A program made the translations under genes and the position numbers. This document shows positions 14,891-22,090 of a stretch of 27,600 bases of DNA, in pieces (the stretch's first letter is position 1; every line of letters begins with the position of its first letter). The stretch comes from JBBCJM01 sp037190175 (GTDB lineage: Bacteria; Pseudomonadota; Alphaproteobacteria; Rhodobacterales; Rhodobacteraceae), in assembly GCA_037190175.1 (NCBI GenBank), contig JBBCJM010000217.1, forward strand, positions 1 to 27,600. Reading direction: 5' to 3'. Under the pieces are notes generated by a model. It saw nothing but the letters and a program-made list of their open reading frames with translations. It was not told where the DNA came from and did not search any database.

Positions 14891-15068
14891 TTGCGGGGAG
14901 CAACCTCGCTAAAGATCGAGATTGACGAGGAGGTCTGGGATAGCCTCTACTCTGACATATCACCGCCCTTCCCGAGGCCCAATTGAGTGGATCGCGGTGA
15001 AGGTGATGAACCACCTAGGGGATGAGGTGATGAAGGTGTTTGGGGTGGAGTTAAGGGATGGGGACTAG
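14891..15068 (+). pseudogene. Small frameshifted gene of unknown function, upstream partner of the 15058 gene
   Basis: Two protein-like segments in different frames adjoin. The first, from a possible TTG at 14891, reads ATSLKIEIDEEVWDSLYSDI and ends at a TGA at 14984-14986. The second reads IEWIAVKVMNHLGDEVMKVF in the frame displaced by +1 and stops at 15068. Removing one base near 14975-14983 would join them. The stop overlaps the downstream gene's start by 11 bases, as in coupled operons, which supports the second segment being a real gene end. No start with a ribosome site is visible, so the N-terminus is uncertain. The family is not recognised. It may be a decayed gene or a sequencing error. 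Confidence 0.35.
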
Positions 15069-15711
15069 CCTGCCGCCAATCATTGGAAAAATTCCTCAAA
15101 TGCGGATGGATGCGATGATGAGGCTTTGGCGAAACGCCGTTGAAATCCGGTCCAACGAAGGAAAGAAGTCCCAATGGCGAGCTGCTGGGCAAGTTCTTGA
15201 CGCTATCAATAAGGAATGGAGCCGCCGGAGAAGACAGCCTCCAAACTTGGAAGAGTTTTTCAAATGGCCGTCAACGGAAGCCGAGCCTGGCAGGCGAAGT
15301 AAGATTGACGTTGAAGATTGGTTCCAGGAAGGTGTTCTGAGTTATATGGGGTATCAGGTTGGATCGACCAATGGGGTCGCTAGCAATCTTCGCCGCCGCA
15401 TCTTGGAACAAATCTTCGAAGGCTCGCTGCCCCCCATATTTCCGCCTTCCTATCTGAATCAGTGGGGTGAACCAAAGTCGGCAGCGCGGCTTCAGAAGAT
15501 GGCCGAAGCAATTGCTGCCTTTTCAAGAAATGCTAAGCGCAGGCGAAGCGGTTCTCTTTGGGGCGCGATTAGAGATTGGAGAGCGATTTGGAATTCCTCT
15601 ATGAGCAATACTATATCGGCCATTTCTACTTTTCTTGGCCCGAGACGGCATTGGAGCGCTAGTATAGGCTTGCGTATCGCCAGCACTTTCACCGCCAGCC
15701 TCACCGCCTAA
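15058..15711 (+). CDS. Uncharacterised low-GC gene, probably frameshifted near its 3' end
   Basis: The uninterrupted frame encodes 217 residues. GGAG at 15047-15050 lies 7 bases before the ATG. Codon use and base composition differ from the surroundings: two 60-base lines counted by hand are 53% GC against roughly 70% nearby, pointing to recent acquisition. Recognisable positions are SYMGYQVGSTNG, RRRILEQIFEG, EPKSAARLQKMAEAIAAF and RNAKRRR. From about 15579 the coding signal moves to another frame, reading ESDLEFLYEQYYIGHFYFSWP and stopping at 15662. Adding one G in the TTGG at 15576-15579 would give a single protein with AIRDWESDLEFL. I do not know the family. It is soluble, helical and basic, and could be a defence or mobile-element protein, but nothing here proves it. 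Confidence 0.55.
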   Translation: MGTSLPPIIGKIPQMRMDAMMRLWRNAVEIRSNEGKKSQWRAAGQVLDAINKEWSRRRRQPPNLEEFFKWPSTEAEPGRRSKIDVEDWFQEGVLSYMGYQVGSTNGVASNLRRRILEQIFEGSLPPIFPPSYLNQWGEPKSAARLQKMAEAIAAFSRNAKRRRSGSLWGAIRDWRAIWNSSMSNTISAISTFLGPRRHWSASIGLRIASTFTASLTA

Positions 15712-15880
15712 CCGCACGGGACAAGAAGGCGGCCGGGACCACCACCTTCGATCTACAATCGAGCCCCTAGCAACAGCCTGCTGTTTCACCAGTTGACCGC
15801 GCAAGAACAGCGATTTCTGACCGGGCGGATGAATCCTAACATCCGCATAATCGTCCACCACACAGACGCCTGTCGATCAC

Positions 15881-15905
15881 AAAGAGGGCGCCGACACCGC
15901 CCCTC
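15881..15905 (-). terminator. Probable terminator at the end of nrdJ
   Basis: On the minus strand GAGGGGCG and CGCCCTC form a stem with one bulged base and a loop of about 7 bases, followed by TTTGTG. The stem starts within the nrdJ stop codon. The imperfect stem and short U-tract make this tentative. The 168 bases between here and the end of the 15058 gene hold no other recognisable element. Confidence 0.35.
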
Positions 15906-18900
15906 AACTACACCCGCTCGTCCCGCCGCAGGTGTTGCATTTCAGGCAGGTGCCGTTGCGCACGAGCGTGTAGTTGCCGCATTCGCCGCAGGGGTCGCCC
16001 TCGTAGCCCTGCATCCGGGCCTTGGTGCGGGCGTCCATCGAGACCGTGCCGGTGACGATGGCGGTCGCGCCCATCACCGTGGCGGCCTCGAAGCCCGCGG
16101 CCTCCTCGCGGAAGCCCCCGTTCAGCCCCACCAGATCCTGCGGCAGCCGGCCGCGGGTATAGCCGGTGGAGGCCACGCGGCGGATCACCTCGAAGGCCGA
16201 GGAGCCGCCGGAATTGGGCACCTCGCGGAAGTTGCGCTTGCCCTCGTCGTCGCCGCGGCCCAGTTCGTCGAAGGTCATCCCGTCGGGCTTCACATGCGCC
16301 AGGTCGGTGCGGTCCAGATAGCTGACCGCCAGTTCGCGGAAGATGTAGTCCAGGATCGAGGTCGCGTTCTTGATCGCCTCGTTGCCCTGCACCATCCCGG
16401 CCGGCTCGAAGCGGGTGAAGGTGAAGGCCTCCACGAATTCCTCCAACGGCACGCCGTATTGCAGCCCGACCGAGACCGCGATGGCGAAGTTGTTCATCAT
16501 GGCGCGGAAACCCGCGCCCTCCTTGTGCATGTCGATGAAGATCTCGCCCAGCGTGCCGTCCTTGTATTCGCCGGTGCGCAGATAGACCTTGTGGCCGCCC
16601 ACGATCGCCTTCTGGGTATAGCCGCGGCGGCGTTCGGGCAGTTTCTCGCGGTGGCGGCGGATGACCTCCTTGACCACCACCTTTTCCACGATCTTCTCGG
16701 CCAGCACCTGCGCCCTTTCCATCGGCGCGCCGGAGGTCAGCGCCTCCTCGGCCTCCTCGTCGTCCTCGACCAGGGCGGAGGCCAGGGGCTGCGACAGTTT
16801 CGAGCCGTCGCGGTAGAGCGCGTTGGCCTTGATCCCCAGCGAATGCGACAGTTCATAGGCCGCCAGCGTCTCGCCGATGGTGGCGCTGTTGGGCATGTTG
16901 ATGGTCTTGGAGATGGCGCCGGAGATGAAGCTCTGCGCCGCGGCCATCATGTGGATGTGGCTGTCGACCGAGAGGAACCGCTTGCCCTTCTTGCCGCAGG
17001 GGTTGGCGCAGTCGAACACCGCCAGATGCTCGGGCTTGAGGTAGGGCGCGCCTTCCAGCGTCATCGTGCCGCAGACATGGTCGTTGGCGGCGTCGATCTG
17101 GGTCTTGGTGAAGCCCAGGTGGCGCAACAGGTCGAAGGTCGGGTCGGCCAGCTTCTCGGGCGGGATGCCCAGGGTGCCCTTGCAGAAATCCTCGCCCAGC
17201 GTCCACTGGTTGAACACGAAGCGGATGTCGAAGGCGCTGGGCAGCGCGGCCTCGACCTTGGCGATCTCGGCGGGGCCGAAGCCGTGGCCGATCAGCGCGG
17301 TGTGGTTGATGCCGGGGGCCTGGCCCAGCGAGCCGTGGCCCACGGCATGGGCCACGATCTCGGCGATCTGGGACTGGCGATAGCCGAGCTTCTCCAGCGC
17401 CGCCGGGACCGACTGGTTGATGATCTTGAAATAGCCGCCGCCCGCGAGCTTCTTGAACTTCACCAGCGCGAAGTCCGGCTCGATCCCGGTGGTGTCGCAG
17501 TCCATCACCAGGCCGATGGTGCCGGTGGGGGCGATCACCGTGGTCTGGGCGTTGCGGAAGCCGTGCTTCTCGCCCAGGCTCAGCGCCTCGTCCCAGGCGG
17601 CGCGGGCCAGTTGCACCAGCGCGGGGTCGGGGCAATGGGCAGCGTCCAGCGCCACGGGCTTCACGTTCAGCCCCTCGTAGGCGTCCTTGCCCCAGGCGGC
17701 GGCGCGGTGGTTGCGGATCACCCGCAGCATGTGGGCGGCGTTGCGGGCATGGCCCGGGAAGGGGCCGAGCTCGCCCGCCATCTCGGCCGAGGTGGCATAG
17801 GCGACGCCGGTCATGATCGCGGTCAGCGCACCGCAGAGCGCCCGGCCCTCGGGGCTGTCGTAGCCCAGCCCCATGTTCATCAGCAGGCCGCCGATATTGG
17901 CATAGCCGAGGCCCAGGGTGCGGAAGTCGTAGCTGAGCTGCGCGATCTCGCGGCTGGGGAACTGCGCCATCATCACGCTGATCTCCAGCGTCACGGTCCA
18001 GAGCCGCGTGGCGTGGACATAGCCCTCGGCGTCGAACCGGCCCTCGCGCCAGAAGGTCAGCAGGTTCATCGAGGCCAGGTTGCAGGCGGTGTCGTCCAGG
18101 AACATGTATTCCGAACAGGGGTTCGAACCCCGGATCGGCCCGTCCTCGGGGCAGGTGTGCCAGGCGTTCACCGTGTCGTGGAACTGGATGCCGGGGTCGG
18201 CGCAGGCCCAGGCGGCATGGCCGATCTGCTCCCACAGGTCGCGGGCCTTCACCGTCTTGGCCACCTTGCCGTCGGTGCGGCGGATCAGCTCCCAGTCCAG
18301 ATCCTCGCGCACCGCGCGCAGGAAGGCGTCGGTCACCCGCACCGAGTTGTTGGAATTCTGGCCCGAGACGGTGGCGTAGGCTTCGCTGTCCCAGTCGGTA
18401 TCGTAGGTGGGGAACTCGATCGAGCCGAAGCCCTGCCGGGCGTATTGCAGCACCCGGTTGACGTAGGTGTCGGGGATCATGGCCTTTTTCGCGGCCTTGA
18501 GCGCGGCCTTCAGCGCCGGATTGGCCTGCGGGTCGGTCGCCCCTTCGATGCTGCCGTCGAAGCCGCGGATGGCGGCGAAGATCTCGTTCAGCCGCGCCTC
18601 ATGCGCCTTGGAACCGGCGACCAGCGAGGCGACCTTCTGCTCCTCGATCACCTTCCAGTTGATGAACGCCTCGATGTCGGGGTGATCCATGTCGCAGATC
18701 ACCATCTTGGCGGCGCGCCGCGTGGTGCCGCCCGACTTGATCGCCCCCGCCGCGCGATCGCCGATCTTCAGGAACCCCATCAAACCGCTGGACTTGCCGC
18801 CGCCCGACAGCTTTTCCCCCTCGCCCCGCAGCGAGGAGAAGTTGGTGCCGGTGCCCGAGCCGTACTTGAACAGCCGCGCCTCGCGGACCCAGAGGTCCAT

Positions 18901-19542
18901 GATCCCGCCCTCGTTCACCAGGTCGTCGGCGACCGACTGGATGAAGCAGGCGTGCGGCTGGGGGTGTTCGTAGGCTGAGTCCGATTTGGTCAGCTTGCCG
19001 GTCTTGTGGTCGACGTAGAAATGCCCCTGCGAGGGCCCGTCGATGCCATAGGCCCAGTGCAGCCCGGTGTTGAACCATTGCGGCGAGTTCGGCGCCCCCA
19101 TCTGGCGGGCCAGCATGAAGCGCATCTCGTCGTAATAGGCGCGCGCATCGGCTTCGGTGCTGAAGTAGCCGCCCTTCCAGCCCCAATAGGCCCAGGCGCC
19201 GGCCAGCCGGTCGAAGACCTGCCGGGCCGAGGTCTCGCCCACCATCCGCTCGCCCTCGGGCAGCGCCGCCAGCGCCTCCTCGTCGGGGACCGAGCGCCAC
19301 AGGAACTCCGGCACCCCCTTCTCGCGCACCCGTCGCAGGCGCGCCGGAACCCCGGCCTTGCGGAAGTATTTCTGCGCCAGCACGTCCGAGGCCACCTGGC
19401 TCCAGCCCTCGGGCACCTCCACCGCCTCGTTGCGGAAGACGACCTTGCCGTCCGGGTTGCGAATCTCGCTGGTCGTCAGGGTGAAGGCCAGGGCGCCATA
19501 GGCCCCGGTCGCCTCGGTGGTGAACTTGCGCTCGATCTTCAT
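15904..19542 (-). CDS. nrdJ: Adenosylcobalamin-dependent (class II) ribonucleotide reductase NrdJ
   Basis: NrdJ makes deoxyribonucleotides using a B12-generated thiyl radical and needs neither oxygen nor a partner subunit. This form has 1212 residues, the long alphaproteobacterial type. The catalytic site is NPCSE at 474-478: Cys476 is the thiyl-radical position, and Asn474 and Glu478 complete the triad. The active-site redox pair is likely Cys199 (HACFIQ) and Cys487 (TACNLASMNL). The C-terminus (1185-1212) is cysteine-rich, with CGEC, CLKC, CGG and a final SGCS, typical of the thiol relay to thioredoxin or glutaredoxin. The ATG at 19542 is the only start in frame and is preceded by GGGGCAGAG. 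There is no visible B12 riboswitch upstream; an NrdR-like box is proposed. Confidence 0.97.
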   Translation of the reverse strand: MKIERKFTTEATGAYGALAFTLTTSEIRNPDGKVVFRNEAVEVPEGWSQVASDVLAQKYFRKAGVPARLRRVREKGVPEFLWRSVPDEEALAALPEGERMVGETSARQVFDRLAGAWAYWGWKGGYFSTEADARAYYDEMRFMLARQMGAPNSPQWFNTGLHWAYGIDGPSQGHFYVDHKTGKLTKSDSAYEHPQPHACFIQSVADDLVNEGGIMDLWVREARLFKYGSGTGTNFSSLRGEGEKLSGGGKSSGLMGFLKIGDRAAGAIKSGGTTRRAAKMVICDMDHPDIEAFINWKVIEEQKVASLVAGSKAHEARLNEIFAAIRGFDGSIEGATDPQANPALKAALKAAKKAMIPDTYVNRVLQYARQGFGSIEFPTYDTDWDSEAYATVSGQNSNNSVRVTDAFLRAVREDLDWELIRRTDGKVAKTVKARDLWEQIGHAAWACADPGIQFHDTVNAWHTCPEDGPIRGSNPCSEYMFLDDTACNLASMNLLTFWREGRFDAEGYVHATRLWTVTLEISVMMAQFPSREIAQLSYDFRTLGLGYANIGGLLMNMGLGYDSPEGRALCGALTAIMTGVAYATSAEMAGELGPFPGHARNAAHMLRVIRNHRAAAWGKDAYEGLNVKPVALDAAHCPDPALVQLARAAWDEALSLGEKHGFRNAQTTVIAPTGTIGLVMDCDTTGIEPDFALVKFKKLAGGGYFKIINQSVPAALEKLGYRQSQIAEIVAHAVGHGSLGQAPGINHTALIGHGFGPAEIAKVEAALPSAFDIRFVFNQWTLGEDFCKGTLGIPPEKLADPTFDLLRHLGFTKTQIDAANDHVCGTMTLEGAPYLKPEHLAVFDCANPCGKKGKRFLSVDSHIHMMAAAQSFISGAISKTINMPNSATIGETLAAYELSHSLGIKANALYRDGSKLSQPLASALVEDDEEAEEALTSGAPMERAQVLAEKIVEKVVVKEVIRRHREKLPERRRGYTQKAIVGGHKVYLRTGEYKDGTLGEIFIDMHKEGAGFRAMMNNFAIAVSVGLQYGVPLEEFVEAFTFTRFEPAGMVQGNEAIKNATSILDYIFRELAVSYLDRTDLAHVKPDGMTFDELGRGDDEGKRNFREVPNSGGSSAFEVIRRVASTGYTRGRLPQDLVGLNGGFREEAAGFEAATVMGATAIVTGTVSMDARTKARMQGYEGDPCGECGNYTLVRNGTCLKCNTCGGTSGCS

Positions 19543-19994
19543 CTCTGCCCCGTGGCTCCTGTCTCTGGCCTGTCCCCTGTCACGGGCACAGAAAGCATCG
19601 GCCCCCTGCGCGGTGCCGCAGAGGTTGCAGGTATGACTGCCAACCGATCGCCTGTCCCGTCGCGCCGCCCCGTTCCTTGCGGAATCGTTTTGCGGCGCCC
19701 GGTCGAGATTGAATCAAGTCGCGACATCGGGCAACTAGATTTTGTGTCTTATCCCCCGATTTCCGCCAACCCGCCCTACCTGTAGTTGGCAGCGCAACGG
19801 TGGAAGGCTCTGTGGACAAACTTCGCGCAAGCTCTGAAGAGCGCCGGAAACCCCTTGTCGCGGGCCGGGTTGGCGGCGGTGGCTCACAACGTGTCGCAAC
19901 ATCCACCGCAGGGGAAAACCGCGGCCCGGCGTGCCCTTGCCAGCGGCATGGCCCTGTCTTACGTTTTCCGTATCGAATGATCCAGAGTAAGAAC
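19543..19994. other. Intergenic region between nrdJ and vapB
   Basis: About 450 bases without a gene; it must hold the outward promoters of nrdJ (minus) and vapBC (plus). Visible items are an NrdR-like box at 19732-19747, TGTGGACAA near 19811 (one mismatch to a DnaA box), and TCTTAC (19957) with GTAAGA (19987) flanking the vapB start region. The stretch just upstream of nrdJ translates to a Cys-containing peptide in frame with nrdJ but has no start codon, so I do not count it as coding. Confidence 0.6.
19732..19747. promoter_or_regulatory. NrdR-like box upstream of nrdJ
   Basis: CAACTAGATTTTGTGT closely resembles the 16-base NrdR palindrome (ACAC-A-ATAT-T-GTGT type). NrdR represses ribonucleotide reductase genes in many bacteria. 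Boxes usually occur in pairs about 31 bases apart; here the expected partner near 19701-19716 keeps only part of the pattern (GAGATTGAA), so this is a single good box. Confidence 0.4.
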
Positions 19995-20207
19995 ATGCCC
20001 GAGACCGCCACCCTCTCCGCCAAGTTCCAGATCTCGATTCCCAAGGCGATCCGCACCGCCCAGCACTGGGACGCCGGGCAGACCTTCGCCTTCATCCCCA
20101 AGGGGACGGGCGTCCTGCTGGTGCCGGTGCCGCGGCGCGAGGCGCTGGCCGGGATCGCCAGGGGCGCCTCGGCGGCCGGCTACCGCGACCGGGCGGATCG
20201 CGCCTGA
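19995..20207 (+). CDS. vapB: VapB-type antitoxin with AbrB/SpoVT DNA-binding fold
   Basis: This 70-residue antitoxin belongs to the AbrB-like VapB group: TATLSAKFQISIPKAIRTAQHW at the start is the swapped-hairpin DNA-binding domain, and the C-terminal tail (LAGIARGASAAGYRDRADRA) is the usual toxin-neutralising peptide. It binds VapC and normally represses its own promoter. An ATG 18 bases earlier (19977) is in frame, but family members start at the second, with PETATLSAKF. The stop overlaps the vapC start by one base, which couples the pair. The TCTTAC/GTAAGA arms just upstream (19957-19992) are a weak candidate operator. Confidence 0.9.
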   Translation: MPETATLSAKFQISIPKAIRTAQHWDAGQTFAFIPKGTGVLLVPVPRREALAGIARGASAAGYRDRADRA

Positions 20208-20587
20208 TGCGGCTGATCGACACCTCGGCCTGGATCGAATGGCTGATCGGCTCGCCGACCGGCATGGCGGTGGCGGCGCATCTGCCCGAACAGTCCGACT
20301 GGCTGGTGCCGACCATGGTGCAGCTCGAACTGGCGAAATGGCTCACCCGCGAGGCGGGCGAGGACAAGGCAGATCAGGTGATCGCCTTCACGCAGCTCTG
20401 CCGGGTCGTGGCCCTGGATACCGAGATCGCGCTGGCGGCGGCCGAGGCCTGCCGGCTGCACAGGCTCGCCACCGCCGACGCCATCGTCTTCGCCACCGCC
20501 CGCGCGCGGGATGCCGGGCTGATCACCTGCGATGCGCATTTCGACGGGTTGCCGGGCGTGACGCGGGTGGCAAGGATCGGCGCCTGA
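20207..20587 (+). CDS. vapC: VapC-type toxin, PIN-domain ribonuclease
   Basis: VapC is a Mg2+-dependent endoribonuclease that blocks translation when not held by VapB. It has 126 residues. The PIN acidic residues are in place: Asp5 (RLIDTSAW), Glu41 (QLELAKW), Asp91 (ATADAIVFATA) and Asp109 (LITCDAHF). The ATG overlaps the vapB TGA (TGATG). The gene is complete with all catalytic residues, so the module should be active. It lies between nrdJ and fur with no mobile element beside it. Confidence 0.93.
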   Translation: MRLIDTSAWIEWLIGSPTGMAVAAHLPEQSDWLVPTMVQLELAKWLTREAGEDKADQVIAFTQLCRVVALDTEIALAAAEACRLHRLATADAIVFATARARDAGLITCDAHFDGLPGVTRVARIGA

Positions 20588-20661
20588 CCCCCGGGGACGC
20601 GGCCCCTTGCCCCCGGCCGCCGCCATCCCTTATCGGAAAGGAAAGCACCGGGGGCCCGCCC

Positions 20662-21072
20662 ATGTCCGACATCATCGCCCGCGCCGAGGCCAAGGGGCTG
20701 CGCATCACCGACCAGCGGCGGGTGGTGGCGCAGGTGATCGGCGCCGCCGAGGACCACCCGGACGTGGAGGAGCTGCACGCCCGCGCCGTGGCCATCGACC
20801 CCCGCATCTCGATCGCCACGGTCTATCGCACGGTGAAGCTTTTCGAGGAGGAGGGCATCCTCGACCGGCTGGAGTTCGGCGACGGCCGCGCGCGCTACGA
20901 AGACGCCGACCGCGACCACCACGACCACCTGATCGACGTGACCACCGGCGAGGTGATCGAGTTCGTCGACCCCGAGATCGAGGAATTGCAGGAGCGCATC
21001 GCCCGGCGGCTGGGCTACCGGCTTGCGGGCCACCGGCTGGAGCTTTACGGGGTGCCGCTGAAGAAGGGCTGA
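20662..21072 (+). CDS. fur: Fur-family metal regulator (Fur/Mur type)
   Basis: This 136-residue metal-dependent repressor has an N-terminal winged helix (TDQRRVVAQVIGAAEDHPDVEEL, then ISIATVYRTVKLFEEEGI) and the metal-site region DADRDHHDHL with the histidines at 86, 87 and 89. It contains no cysteine at all, so the structural Zn CxxC pair of enteric Fur is missing. This is normal for alphaproteobacterial Fur/Mur proteins, which sense manganese or iron. The start at 20662 has no strong ribosome site; GGGGG lies 7 bases before it. The symbol is by family; whether it is Mur or Fur cannot be told from sequence alone. Confidence 0.88.
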   Translation: MSDIIARAEAKGLRITDQRRVVAQVIGAAEDHPDVEELHARAVAIDPRISIATVYRTVKLFEEEGILDRLEFGDGRARYEDADRDHHDHLIDVTTGEVIEFVDPEIEELQERIARRLGYRLAGHRLELYGVPLKKG

Positions 21073-21095
21073 GGCCCACGCTCCGAGGCCCGAGA

Positions 21096-21953
21096 ATGTC
21101 ACCCAACCTGCGCGGCATCGTGATGATGACCGTTTCCATGGCGGCCTTCGCGGTGGAGGACGCCTGCATCAAGGCGGCGGCCATGGGGGTGCCCGCGGGG
21201 CAGATCCTGATGACCATCGGCGCGGTGGGCGGCCTGGCCTTCCTGATGCTGGCCCGGGCGCAGGGCAACCTCTCGCCCCGGGCGCTTCTCGACCCCACGG
21301 TGGTCTGGCGCAACGCGGCCGAGATGCTGGGCACGCTGGGCTTCGTCACCGCGCTGACCATGGTGCCGCTGGCCACGGTGACCGCCATCCTGCAGGCGGG
21401 GCCGCTGCTGGTGGTGGCCGGGGCGGCGCTGTTCCTGGGCGAGCGGGTGGGCTGGCGGCGCTGGTCGGCGGTGGCGGTGGGGTTCGCCGGCGTGCTGGTG
21501 ATCCTGCGGCCGGGGGCCGAGGGGTTCGACCTCGCCACGCTCTGGGCGGTGGCGGGCGTGCTGGGGCTGGCCGTGCGCGACCTGCTGACCCGCCGGCTGC
21601 GCCCCGGGCTGCCGACCGCGCTGGTCGCGGCCTCGGCCTTCCTGGCGGTCGCCGGCCTCGGCGCGGTCATGCTGGGGGTGAGCGGAGGGGCCCGGGTGCC
21701 CTCCCCCGCGCAGGCGGCGCTGATGGCGGGCGCGGTGGCGGCGGGCTTCGGCGGCTACTGGGCGCTGATCGAGGCCACGCGGGCGGGCGATGTCGCGGTC
21801 ATCTCGCCCTTCCGCTATGCCCGGCTGGTCTTCGCGCTGATCATCGCCGTGGTGGTCTTCGCCGAACGCCCCGGCCCCGCGGTGCTGATCGGCGCGGCGC
21901 TGGTGATGGGCTCGGGCCTTTACACGCTCTACCGCGAGCGGCTGCGGCGCTAG
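21096..21953 (+). CDS. DMT-superfamily (EamA) membrane transporter
   Basis: This 285-residue inner-membrane protein has ten predicted helices in two EamA repeats, the usual architecture for metabolite exporters of the drug/metabolite transporter superfamily. The first repeat contains GTLGFVTALTMVPLATVTAILQAGPLLVVAGAALFLGERVGW; the second ends in PFRYARLVFALIIAVVVFAERPG. Both end in the E-R-x-x-x segment typical of EamA repeats. The substrate is unknown. It starts 23 bases after fur and may be co-transcribed. Its stop codon TAG is the first triplet of the inverted-repeat element at 21950-22090. Confidence 0.88.
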   Translation: MSPNLRGIVMMTVSMAAFAVEDACIKAAAMGVPAGQILMTIGAVGGLAFLMLARAQGNLSPRALLDPTVVWRNAAEMLGTLGFVTALTMVPLATVTAILQAGPLLVVAGAALFLGERVGWRRWSAVAVGFAGVLVILRPGAEGFDLATLWAVAGVLGLAVRDLLTRRLRPGLPTALVAASAFLAVAGLGAVMLGVSGGARVPSPAQAALMAGAVAAGFGGYWALIEATRAGDVAVISPFRYARLVFALIIAVVVFAERPGPAVLIGAALVMGSGLYTLYRERLRR

Positions 21954-22090
21954 AGCGGGATCGGTTCAAGCGGAATCGTCGGCGGGAAAGGCGCCTCCCC
22001 TCCCCGCGTGGGAGGGGATGGGGGAGGGGGCATCCCCGCGCAGCCCCCTTCCCACCCCTCCCTACGAGGGGGTGAACCGATCCGCGCTAG
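21950..22090. repeat. 140-base inverted-repeat element between two convergent genes
   Basis: The ends match as inverted repeats: CTAGAGCGGGATCGGTTCA at the left and, on the other strand, CTAGCGCGGATCGGTTCA at the right (one substitution and one gap). The interior is GC-rich with hairpin potential (CCCCTCCCCGCGTGGGAGGGG). The left CTAG supplies the TAG stop of the DMT gene, and the right one supplies the TAG stop of the MFS gene. It could be a miniature inverted-repeat element or a bidirectional terminator. Repeats that begin CTAGAGCGGGAT occur widely in alphaproteobacteria, from memory. Confidence 0.6.

Noticed and set aside
15793..18978. A very long open frame (over 1000 codons) on the plus strand, opposite nrdJ.
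   Set aside because: It mirrors nrdJ codons in GC-rich DNA, has His/Arg/Gly-rich low-information text and no recognisable motif; nrdJ on the other strand has every expected active-site residue.
19543..19680. A cysteine-containing peptide (HTCNLCGTAQGADAFC) in frame ahead of nrdJ.
   Set aside because: There is no start codon between it and the upstream stop, and the known nrdJ N-terminus begins at 19542.
19543..19760. Cobalamin riboswitch in front of nrdJ.
   Set aside because: One stretch faintly resembles a B12 box, but the conserved core elements are absent in the expected order.
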